Origin: Bradyrhizobium sp. AZCC 2262
GTDB taxonomy: Bacteria > Pseudomonadota > Alphaproteobacteria > Rhizobiales > Xanthobacteraceae
Length of the DNA stretch: 64,000 nt
NCBI RefSeq assembly: GCF_036924535.1
Contig: NZ_JAZHRT010000001.1
Span: 7,936,001-8,000,000, forward strand
Direction of reading: 5' to 3'
In this document: in pieces, positions 56,617 through 64,000 of the stretch
Numbering within the stretch: the stretch's first letter is position 1
How the letters are laid out: each line of letters begins with the position of its first letter
Notes under the pieces: generated by a model
Seen by the model: only the letters and a program-made list of their open reading frames with translations
What the model was told of the DNA's origin: nothing
The model's database searches: none
Translations under genes and position numbers: made by a program

Positions 56617-58359
56617 ATGACAGTCTTTTCAATCCGGTGGCGCCGGGTAGCCGCCACATTCCTACTTGCGTTTGCCTGCGGAACGACTTCCTTTGCGCAG
56701 GAACGCCGCGCTTACGCGCCCCCCGATCTTTCCACGGTTCGCGCCATTGCCGCCGAGCATGGCATGGTGGTGGCGCAGGAGAGGCTTGCCGCGCAAGTCG
56801 GCGCCGACATCCTCCGGCAGGGCGGCAATGCGGTCGACGCCGCGGTCGCCACCGGCTTTGCACTTGCTGTCACCTATCCGCGCGCCGGAAACATCGGCGG
56901 CGGCGGCTTCATGGTGATCCATTCGGCCGGGCGCAACGAAGATGTCGCGATCGATTATCGCGAGACCGCACCGGCTGCGATGACGCACGATGTTTTTCTG
57001 GGGCCGGACGGCAAACCCGATACCGACAAGTCGCGCAATTCCGCACTCGGCATCGGCGTGCCCGGCACGGTCGCCGGGCTGGCGCTGGCGCTGGAGAAAT
57101 ACGGCTCGGGCCGTTTCACGCTCGCGCAAATCGTCAAACCCTCCATCGAACTGGCGCGTGACGGTTTTGTGGTCGCCGACGACATGGCCGACACGCTGCC
57201 GGATATGTATCGGCGGATGGCGCGCTGGCCGAATTCGGCGAAGGCGTTCTCCCGCGACGACGGCACGCCTCTGAAAGAGGGCGACCGGTTGGTGCAGGCC
57301 GAGCTCGCGGCAACACTGTCGGCGATTGCCGAACAGGGACCTGTTGGATTCTATCGAGGCCCGGTCGCCGAAAAGCTGGCAAAAGCCGTCGGCAACGCCG
57401 GCGGGATCATGACGGCGGACGATCTGAATTCCTATCAGGCTGTCATCCGCAGCCCGGTGCGCGGCAATTACCGCGGCTACGACATCGTGTCGATGCCGCT
57501 GCCCTCCTCCGGCGGCACGGTGTTGCTGGAGACGCTGAACATTCTCGAAGGGTTTCCGATGCCGGACATGAAGCAGGGCTCCGCGCCCTCGCTGCATGTC
57601 ATGATCGAAGCCATGAAGCGCGCCTACGCCGATCGCGCGCGCTATCTCGGCGATCCCGCCTTCGTCAACGCACCGACGGATATCCTGACCACCAAGAATT
57701 ACGCGGCCAGGCAGCGCGCCAGCATCGACCTTGCGCGCGCAACGCCGGCGGCCGATGCGCTGTCAGTGAGCCCGCGCGAGGGCAGCAACACCACGCATTA
57801 TTCGGTCGTCGATTCCAGCGGCAACGCGGTCAGCAACACCTACACGCTGAATTTTCCGTATGGCGTCGGCCTGGTCGCCGAAGGTACCGGCGTGCTGCTC
57901 AACAATGAGCTCGACGATTTCACCGCGGCACCCGGCGCATCGAACGCCTTTGGCCTGGTCGGTTTCGAAGCCAACCTGCCCGGCCCGGGAAAGCGGCCAT
58001 TATCGTCGATGTCGCCGACCATCGTGCTGAAGGACGGCAAGCCCGTGCTGGTGACGGGCACACCCGGCGGCAGCCGGATCATTTCGGCGGTGCTGCAGGT
58101 CGTGGTCGACGTGATCGACTATAAGATGGATGTCGCCGCCGCCGTGGCGGCCCCGCGGGTCCATCATCAATGGATGCCCGATGAAGTGCGCGTGGAACGC
58201 GGCTTTTCCGACGAGGTGTTGGCCGAGCTGAGGGCGAAAGGCCACAAGGTGATCGAGCCGCTCGGCCAGACCTCGGCGAATTCGATCGCCATCATACCGG
58301 ACGGCCTGCTCGGCGCACCCGATCCACGCACAAGGGGTGCGGCGGCGGTGGGAGAGTAA
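56617..58359 (+). CDS. ggt: Gamma-glutamyltransferase (glutathione hydrolase)
   Basis: 580 residues with an N-terminal signal (TFLLAFACGTTSFAQ). The precursor is cut before the catalytic threonine in NTTHYSVVDSSGNAV, giving large and small subunits. The substrate loop DYRETAP and the PGGSRI segment are present. It hydrolyses or transfers gamma-glutamyl groups of glutathione in the periplasm. Confidence 0.96.
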   Translation: MTVFSIRWRRVAATFLLAFACGTTSFAQERRAYAPPDLSTVRAIAAEHGMVVAQERLAAQVGADILRQGGNAVDAAVATGFALAVTYPRAGNIGGGGFMVIHSAGRNEDVAIDYRETAPAAMTHDVFLGPDGKPDTDKSRNSALGIGVPGTVAGLALALEKYGSGRFTLAQIVKPSIELARDGFVVADDMADTLPDMYRRMARWPNSAKAFSRDDGTPLKEGDRLVQAELAATLSAIAEQGPVGFYRGPVAEKLAKAVGNAGGIMTADDLNSYQAVIRSPVRGNYRGYDIVSMPLPSSGGTVLLETLNILEGFPMPDMKQGSAPSLHVMIEAMKRAYADRARYLGDPAFVNAPTDILTTKNYAARQRASIDLARATPAADALSVSPREGSNTTHYSVVDSSGNAVSNTYTLNFPYGVGLVAEGTGVLLNNELDDFTAAPGASNAFGLVGFEANLPGPGKRPLSSMSPTIVLKDGKPVLVTGTPGGSRIISAVLQVVVDVIDYKMDVAAAVAAPRVHHQWMPDEVRVERGFSDEVLAELRAKGHKVIEPLGQTSANSIAIIPDGLLGAPDPRTRGAAAVGE

Positions 58360-58420
58360 AGGACGTGCACGCGTGAGGGATGCACCGTAGTATGCGGTCC
58401 CTCTCACAGGAGAGTTTCAG

Positions 58421-59317
58421 ATGACATCCCTCAAAGGCAAAACGCTGTTCATCTCGGGCGCCAGCCGCGGTATCGGTCTGGCCATCGCACTGCGGGCCGC
58501 GCGTGACGGCGCCAATGTCGCGATTGCGGCCAAGACCGCGGAGCCGCATCCGAAACTGAAGGGCACCATTTATACCGCCGCCGATGATATCCGAGCCGCC
58601 GGCGGCAAGGCGCTGCCGGTGCTGTGCGACATCCGCGACGAGGCGCAGGTGATCGCGGCGATCGAGCAGACCGTCGCCGAATTCGGCGGCATCGACATCT
58701 GCATCAACAACGCCAGCGCCATCAGCCTGACGAATTCGCAAGCGACCGACATGAAACGGTTCGACCTGATGATGGGCATCAACACCCGTGGCACCTTCAT
58801 GGTGTCGAAATATTGCATCCCGCATCTGAAGAAGGCAGCCAACCCGCATATATTGATGCTGTCGCCGCCGCTCGACATGAAACAAAAATGGTTCGAGCAT
58901 TCCACCGCCTACACGATGGCGAAGTTCGGCATGAGCATGTGCGTCCTAGGGCTGTCAGGCGAATTGAAATCCGCGGGCGTCGCGGTCAACGCGCTGTGGC
59001 CGCGCACCACCATCGCGACCGCCGCGGTCGGCAACCTGCTCGGCGGCGAGGCCATGATGCGCGCCAGCCGCACGCCCGAGATCATGGGCGATGCCGCACA
59101 CGCCATTTTGACACGACCGTCACGCGAGTTCACCGGGCAGTTCTGCATCGACGACAAGGTGCTGTACGCCTCCGGCGTCAGGGACTTTGAGCACTACCGT
59201 GTCGATCGCACCGTGCCGTTGATGTCGGACTTCTTCGTCCCCGAGGACGACGTGCCGCCACCGGGCGTCATCGTGCGGGCGCTGCCCTCTGTGGGCGCCG
59301 CGCAGGCTTCGCGCTAG
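58421..59317 (+). CDS. SDR family oxidoreductase (HSDL2-like)
   Basis: 298 residues. FISGASRGIGLAIALRA, NNAS in CINNASAISLT and YTMAK give the SDR cofactor and catalytic motifs; the LKGTIYTAADDI segment after the second strand is characteristic of the HSDL2-like group, which has a longer adenine-side loop. Cytoplasmic. Substrate unknown. GGAGAG precedes the ATG. Confidence 0.9.
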   Translation: MTSLKGKTLFISGASRGIGLAIALRAARDGANVAIAAKTAEPHPKLKGTIYTAADDIRAAGGKALPVLCDIRDEAQVIAAIEQTVAEFGGIDICINNASAISLTNSQATDMKRFDLMMGINTRGTFMVSKYCIPHLKKAANPHILMLSPPLDMKQKWFEHSTAYTMAKFGMSMCVLGLSGELKSAGVAVNALWPRTTIATAAVGNLLGGEAMMRASRTPEIMGDAAHAILTRPSREFTGQFCIDDKVLYASGVRDFEHYRVDRTVPLMSDFFVPEDDVPPPGVIVRALPSVGAAQASR

Positions 59318-59350
59318 AGACTTAGCGGTGTTCGGTCCGTCACGGAGCAT

Positions 59351-60812
59351 GTGAACTTGCGAAAATGGGCCGTCATCGCCATCGCGACCTGCATCGCCGT
59401 ACTGGCGGGAGCGAGCGTCCTGTTCCGTCCCGATCGCGCTATCCGGATCGCTACCGGTTACGCTGCCCATAACATCTGCTCGAAGACCTTCGTCTCGGGA
59501 TTAGATCCGCAGGCCGTGTTCGCGGAGGTTTCCGACCGTGCCGGGATTCGACGGCTGCGCCATATGCTCCGATTCAGCCTCGACCGCACGGCTCGCACCG
59601 TCGATGTCTCGACACTCGGACTATTTCGCAGCCGGGCGGCCTTTCACGACGGGCTCGGCTGCGTCGAGCAGCAGGGACGGAAAGAACCTTATATCCTGAA
59701 GAGCGACGTCGAAGCGCTGAAGGCGAAGACGCCGCCGTTGCTCCCCGAGATTGCCGGCCCGGCCGTGGTCGAACCATCCGATCCGGCGCTGAAGGCAGCG
59801 CTCGATCATGCCTTCGAGGAGCCGCCAACGCCGCCGTTCCGGCGGACCAAGGCGGTGGTCGTGGTGCACGACGGCAAGGTGATTGCCGAACGCTACGCAC
59901 CCAGCATCGGCATCGACACCCCGCTGCTCGGCTTCTCCATGACCAAGTCGGTGGTCAACGCGCTGATCGGCATCCTCACCCAGCAGGGCCTTGTCACGCC
60001 CTCGATGCCCGCGCCGATTCCGGAATGGCGCGGCGCCGCCGATCCGCGGCGCGAGATCGAGGTCGAGCATCTCATGCGCATGACCAGCGGCCTCGATCTG
60101 GACGAAACCAATTCCGGCTTCGATGCATCCAGCCGGATGTTCCTCGAGGGCGATACGGCTGCCTATGCCGTGAATGCGAAGATGATCGCGCCGCTGGGTA
60201 CGCGATGGCATTATTCGAGCGCGACCACGCAGATCCTCGCGCGCATCGTCCGCGATGCCGTCGGCGGCCCGGAGCAGACATTGGCATTTGCGTGGCGCGA
60301 GTTGTTCAACCCGCTCGGCATGCGCAACGTCACACTGGAGTTCGACGCCTCAGGCACGCTGCAGGGCTCGACCTACATGCTCGCAAGCGCGCGCGACTGG
60401 GCGAAGTTCGGCCTGCTCTACCTCAATGACGGCGCGGTCGGAGGAAAGCGCATCCTGCATGAGGACTGGGTCGATTTCTGCGCCGCCGCGACGCTCGACA
60501 CCGATTACGCCGCCGGATTCTGGACCAATCGCAGTGAGCACCCCAACGCCAGGGGCCGCGTCGCGGCTCGGCATGCCCCGCGACGCGTTCTTTGCTTCGG
60601 GCGACCTCGGCCAGCGTATCGTGATCATGCCGTCACAGCGCCTCGTCGTGGTGCGGCTCGGTGACAGCGTGGATCCAACGGGCGACATAAGAGGGCTTGC
60701 CCGGCTGGTGAAAGAGGTGATCGCGGCTACCCAAGGGACGTCATTCCGGGATGGTCCGAAGGACCAGACCCGGAATCTCGAGATTCCGGGTTCGCTTCGC
60801 GCCCCGGAATGA
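59351..60812 (+). pseudogene. Serine hydrolase (class C beta-lactamase-like), frameshifted near its 3' end
   Basis: Starts with a GTG and an N-terminal anchor (WAVIAIATCIAVLAGASVLF). The catalytic SMTKS (S-x-x-K) and tyrosine in [10 protein letters not shown] show the beta-lactamase/DD-peptidase fold. At GGGG 60552-60555 the frame shifts; without one G it continues as [40 protein letters not shown], the normal C-terminus. As read, the protein is 437 residues with a wrong tail. The restored frame ends in repeat sequence at 60812. Confidence 0.8.
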
Positions 60813-60815
60813 CCA
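60737..60815. repeat. Dispersed repeat at the serine hydrolase 3' end
   Basis: acgtcattccgggatggtcc, then agacccggaatctcgagattccgggt and cgccccggaatgac. Nested inverted pairs GTCATTCCGGG/CCCGGAATGAC and CCCGGAATCT/AGATTCCGGG. It supplies the stop codon for the restored hydrolase frame. Confidence 0.72.
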
Positions 60816-60820
60816 TGTCC

Positions 60821-61486
60821 TCACCTTCCAACAGCATATGGCCCGCCCTTTTCCAGCGCGCGCGCATAGGCCGGCCGGGCGTGAATGCGTTCGAGAAACG
60901 CCATCGCTTTGGGATGACCCATCTCCAGCCCGCCACGTGCCGCGGCGGCTTCCAGCGGAAAGCTCATCTGGATGTCGGCGCCGGTGAACTCGCTGCCTGC
61001 GAACCATTCGCTTTTTGCCAGTTCGCCCTCCCAGTAATCCATATGCTGCTTGAGCTGCGGATTGACCAGCGTGGTCAGCGCCGTGTTGGACACCTTGCGC
61101 ACCAGCGGCCGCAGCAAGGCCGGCGCGCGTTTCGGCATCAGCGTGAACAGCAGCTTCAGCAGCAGCGGCGACATCGCCGAGCCCTCGGCATAGTGCAGCC
61201 AATAGGTGTAGCGCAGACGCTCCGGCGTGTTTGGCGGCGGGATCAGGCGGCCATTGCCATAGGTGCCGATGAGGTATTCGCAGATCGCGCCGGACTCGGC
61301 GATGGTGTTGCCGTTGTCGGTAATGACAGGCGATTTGCCGAGCGGGTGAATGGCGCGCAGTTCCTTGGGCGCCCGCATGTCCGGCTGGCGCTGATAGCGG
61401 ACGATCTCGTAGGGCACACCGAGCTCTTCGAGCAGCCACAGCACGCGCTGCGAGCGGGAATTGTTGAGATGATGCACCGTCAGCAT
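60821..61486 (-). CDS. Glutathione S-transferase
   Basis: 221 residues. N-terminal thioredoxin fold (VHHLNNSRSQRVLWLLEELG) with serine in the NNSRSQ active-site loop, glutathione-site TIAESGAICEYL, and an all-helical C-terminal domain. Cytoplasmic detoxifying or reductive enzyme of unknown substrate. Diverges from the DUF2239 gene across a gap with a perfect inverted repeat. Confidence 0.92.
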   Translation of the reverse strand: MLTVHHLNNSRSQRVLWLLEELGVPYEIVRYQRQPDMRAPKELRAIHPLGKSPVITDNGNTIAESGAICEYLIGTYGNGRLIPPPNTPERLRYTYWLHYAEGSAMSPLLLKLLFTLMPKRAPALLRPLVRKVSNTALTTLVNPQLKQHMDYWEGELAKSEWFAGSEFTGADIQMSFPLEAAAARGGLEMGHPKAMAFLERIHARPAYARALEKGGPYAVGR

Positions 61487-61562
61487 GGCCGTCCCCTTCC
61501 AATTGGCGCGCCGTTGGTGCCAGCGGGGCGAAGGAAAGTCGAGACGGCCTAAAGGGTAGAAA

Positions 61563-61611
61563 TATATTTACCCGGATGATATTGACAATCCAATTTATCC
61601 GGGTAAATATA
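61563..61611. promoter_or_regulatory. Perfect 15-base inverted repeat over two divergent promoters
   Basis: TATATTTACCCGGAT (61563-61577) and its exact complement ATCCGGGTAAATATA (61597-61611), centres 34 bases apart. Between them TTGACA (61582-61587) lies 16 bases from TAAATA on the plus strand, and on the minus strand TTGTCA lies 16 bases from TATATT. Each arm covers one -10 box, so a dimer or pair of dimers could silence both genes. Confidence 0.7.
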
Positions 61612-61638
61612 AGCCACTGAAAATCCAGAGTTTCTCCA

Positions 61639-62244
61639 ATGGCTGGCAAGACTCGCGCTCATTTCACGGCCTTTATCGGCCCGCAACGCCTGGCGGCGGG
61701 CCCGCTCGCGGAGGTCGCAATCGCGGTCATGCAGGCTTCCCGCCGGCCCGCCGTGCCGCCGATCATCATCTTCAGCGACGCGACCGGCCAACCGATGGAT
61801 CTCGATCTTCGCGGCACCGAACGCGAAATCATTGCCCGCCTGCCGCAACCCGCTTCGCCCCCGGATGTCGAAACCGATGAGACGGCGGCAGCGGAGCCGC
61901 GTGGGCGCGGACGACCCAAGCTCGGCGTCGTCGCGCGCGAGGTGACGCTGTTGCCGCGCCATTGGGAGTGGCTGGGGGCGCAGCCCGGCGGCGCATCGGT
62001 GGCGCTCCGCAAGCTGGTGGAAGAAGCGCGCCACGCCAATGGCGATGCGGATCGCGCCCGCGCGGCAAGGGACGCTGCCTATCGCTTCATGTCCGTGATG
62101 GCCGGCAATCTCGCCGGCTTCGAGGAAGCGTCGCGGGCGTTGTTCGCCGGTGACCGGCGGCGATTCGTCGGTCTGGTCGCCGGCTGGCCCGACGATATCC
62201 GCGACCACGTCGTCAAACTCGCCTTCAGCGATCGCGCGGAATAG
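61639..62244 (+). CDS. DUF2239 family protein, possible regulator
   Basis: 201 residues. The N-terminal part (AHFTAFIGPQRLAAGPL, IIIFSDATGQPMDLDL) and the central GRPKLGVVAREVTLLPRHWE, WLGAQPGGASVALRKLVEEA match DUF2239. The GRPKLG...EVTL...GASVALRKLV segment looks like a ribbon-helix-helix unit, so DNA binding is plausible but unproven. The C-terminal 60 residues are helical. It is divergent from gst and may control the shared operator. Confidence 0.82.
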   Translation: MAGKTRAHFTAFIGPQRLAAGPLAEVAIAVMQASRRPAVPPIIIFSDATGQPMDLDLRGTEREIIARLPQPASPPDVETDETAAAEPRGRGRPKLGVVAREVTLLPRHWEWLGAQPGGASVALRKLVEEARHANGDADRARAARDAAYRFMSVMAGNLAGFEEASRALFAGDRRRFVGLVAGWPDDIRDHVVKLAFSDRAE

Positions 62245-62290
62245 GACCCCATCGGTTCTGATAGTATTAGAACCCGGCCCTGGTTTGTTG

Positions 62291-62343
62291 TTTTGACGCG
62301 TTTTCCTGACGCGAACCGGTACCCACTTCGCTCGAAAACGCCA
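62291..62343. repeat. Dispersed palindromic repeat, family B, copy 4
   Basis: ttttgacgcgttttcctgac, then gcgaaccggtacccacttcg and ctcgaaaacgcc. It lies just before the MATE gene. Confidence 0.8.
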
Positions 62344-62380
62344 TGGCCATCACGAACTCATCTCTCCCCGGAATCTGAAC

Positions 62381-63730
62381 GTGTCAAAAGCACTATCTCT
62401 TCGGAAAACATTTCTGCGCTTCCTTGCGCCGATGATGCTGAGCAACATCCTGCAGTCGATGTTCGGCACCATAAACGGCATCTATATCGGACAAATGATC
62501 GGGGTCGATGCGCTCGCGGCCGCTTCGGTGTTCTTCCCTGCGATGTTCTTCTTCGTCGCGTTTGTCGTCGGGTTGAGCTCGGGCGCTTCCGTCATGATCG
62601 GCCAGGCGTGGGGTGCCGGACAGCCCGACAAGGTCAAGGCGGTTGCCGGCACGACGTTGACGGTCGCCCTGCTGCTGGCGACAGCGATCGCGATGATCGG
62701 TGGCTTGTTCAGTCGGCAACTCCTGACCGCGCTCGCCACCCCGCCGAACATCCTCGACGCCGCCAACTCCTATGCGCGGATCATGATGATCACCATGCCG
62801 GTGACATTCGTGTTCATCCTGATCACGGCGATGATGCGCGGTGTGGGCGATACCGTGACGCCGCTGCTGGCATTGACGGCTTCAACGGTCGTTGGCCTCG
62901 CGGTAACCCCGGCCCTGATTCGTGGCTGGTTCGGCCTGCCCCCGCTCGGCGTGGCCAGCGCGGCCGTCGCCTCGACGGTCTCGAGCCTGTTCACATTGGT
63001 GTGGCTCTATTTCCATCTTCGACGGCATCGACATGCGCTGGCTTTCGACGCTGCTTTTCTGCGCGCGATGCGGCTCGATCTCACCCTGTTGCGAACCGTG
63101 CTGCGGCTCGGCATTCCAACGGCTATCGGCATGGTCGTGATATCGCTGGCCGAGCTGGTGCTGCTCGGCCTCGTCAACGGCTTCGGCTCTCACGCCACCG
63201 CGGCCTATGGCGCGGTCAACCAAGTCATCAGCTATGTGCAGTTTCCGGCGATATCGATTGCGATATCCGTCTCGATCTTCGGCGCGCAGGCGATTGGTCG
63301 CGGCAACTCGGGCCAGGTCGGCGTGATCGTCAGGACCGGTCTTGAGATGAACCTCGTCCTGACCGGCGGACTGGTAGCGCTCGGTTATCTGTTCTCCCGC
63401 CCCCTGATGGGGCTCTTCATCGTCGACCCTGCAGTGCTTGAGCTCGCGCAAGAGCTGCTCCACATCACGCTGTGGAGCATGGTCCTGTTCGGCATGGCGA
63501 CGGTGTTTTCCGGGGCGATGCGCGCCGGCGGCACGGTTTGGATGCCGCTGTTGATCTCGATCGTGGCGATCACCCTGGTCGAGGTACCAGCGGCGATCGT
63601 GCTCAGCCGCACCATTGGCATCAAGGGCGTCTGGATCGCCTATCCCGTCACCTTCGCAACCATGTTTGTGCTGCAGATGGCCTATTACGGACTGGTATGG
63701 CGCAAGCGCGCGGTCGAACGCTTGATTTGA
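62381..63730 (+). CDS. MATE family efflux transporter
   Basis: 449 residues with a GTG start, about 12 membrane helices in two halves, and MATE segments such as GTINGIYIGQMIGVDALAAA, and in the second half GFGSHATAAYGAVNQVISYV. Inner-membrane drug or metabolite exporter driven by sodium or protons. Substrate unknown. Confidence 0.94.
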   Translation: MSKALSLRKTFLRFLAPMMLSNILQSMFGTINGIYIGQMIGVDALAAASVFFPAMFFFVAFVVGLSSGASVMIGQAWGAGQPDKVKAVAGTTLTVALLLATAIAMIGGLFSRQLLTALATPPNILDAANSYARIMMITMPVTFVFILITAMMRGVGDTVTPLLALTASTVVGLAVTPALIRGWFGLPPLGVASAAVASTVSSLFTLVWLYFHLRRHRHALAFDAAFLRAMRLDLTLLRTVLRLGIPTAIGMVVISLAELVLLGLVNGFGSHATAAYGAVNQVISYVQFPAISIAISVSIFGAQAIGRGNSGQVGVIVRTGLEMNLVLTGGLVALGYLFSRPLMGLFIVDPAVLELAQELLHITLWSMVLFGMATVFSGAMRAGGTVWMPLLISIVAITLVEVPAAIVLSRTIGIKGVWIAYPVTFATMFVLQMAYYGLVWRKRAVERLI

Positions 63731-63839
63731 CATCGTGTCCAGCGCCTCACATGATGACAATCATATTGTACCGCACCGGCTTGCGCCACAATGCGCAGCA
63801 AACAGAGCGGAATACCAAAAGCCGAGGGAGGCCGCCGCC

Positions 63840-64000
63840 GTGAGCTCAAATCCGCAATTCCTGTTCGATTTCGGCAGTCCCAACGCCTTCCTCAGCCACG
63901 AAGCGATTCCGGCGATCGAAAAGCGCACCGGCGCCAAGTTTGAATATGTGCCGATCCTGCTCGGCGGCATCTTCAAGGCCACCAACAACAAGTCGCCAGC
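63840..64000 (+). CDS. DsbA-fold 2-hydroxychromene-2-carboxylate isomerase-like protein (3' end outside window)
   Basis: GTG start after GGGAGG. The first 53 residues (NPQFLFDFGSPNAFLSHEAI, then EYVPILLGGIFKATNN) match the N-terminus of HCCA isomerase and related kappa-class GST/DsbA proteins, with serine in the FGSPNAFL loop in place of the DsbA cysteine. The gene runs off the window. Confidence 0.85.
   Translation, partial: MSSNPQFLFDFGSPNAFLSHEAIPAIEKRTGAKFEYVPILLGGIFKATNNKSP

Overview
The window is high-GC alphaproteobacterial chromosome and most resembles Bradyrhizobium or a close relative in the Nitrobacteraceae. This rests on recognised gene content and order (hemD / Mic60-like / HemY-like facing tsaD-gpsA-EVE; SDHAF4-like DUF1674, rsmB, heparinase, purH), on several families of short dispersed palindromic repeats, and on small proteins that look typical of that group. 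No database search was possible, so this is inference from the sequence.

Layout. 1-6 kb: the end of a Crp/Fnr regulator, typA, a flavin amine oxidase, then an IS5-like element that splits a 75-codon gene whose tail meets a solitary HNH nuclease gene. 7-10 kb: a tight four-gene minus-strand operon (hydrolase, DUF2269, SDR-DoxX fusion, DCC thiol protein). 10-19 kb: GNAT, pyrophosphatase, M20 peptidase, a yggT-DUF167-folD operon, tRNA-Ala(CGC), enoyl-CoA hydratase, NTF2-like protein, amidotransferase, SDR and TerB. 19-26 kb: cupredoxin, class III cyclase, P450, a Tat-exported hydrolase with a 15-bp tandem repeat, and an MFS exporter. 26-31 kb: a complete TRAP transporter operon and two small cysteine-patterned exported proteins, then a NodB-fold deacetylase.

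33.2-37.7 kb is the most unusual stretch. The 3' end of tRNA-Thr(CGT) at 37662-37737 is repeated exactly (17 bp) 4.4 kb away at 33235. The DNA between holds a frameshifted gene, a beta-helix fragment, a PilZ gene with an in-frame amber codon, and a string of very small membrane or exported proteins, some shorter than 60 codons. It looks like a decayed tRNA-targeted island without a recognisable integrase.

37.8-64 kb is mostly housekeeping: HemY-like, Mic60-like, hemD, tsaD, gpsA, EVE, topoisomerase IB, acs, L,D-transpeptidase, thermonuclease, DUF1674, rsmB, heparinase, purH, MFS, ggt, SDR, a frameshifted serine hydrolase, then GST and a DUF2239 gene diverging from an intergenic region with a perfect 15-bp inverted repeat, a MATE exporter and the start of a DsbA-fold isomerase. 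Dispersed repeats lie in many gaps and often supply stop codons, tails or false upstream extensions for neighbouring genes, which guided many start choices here.
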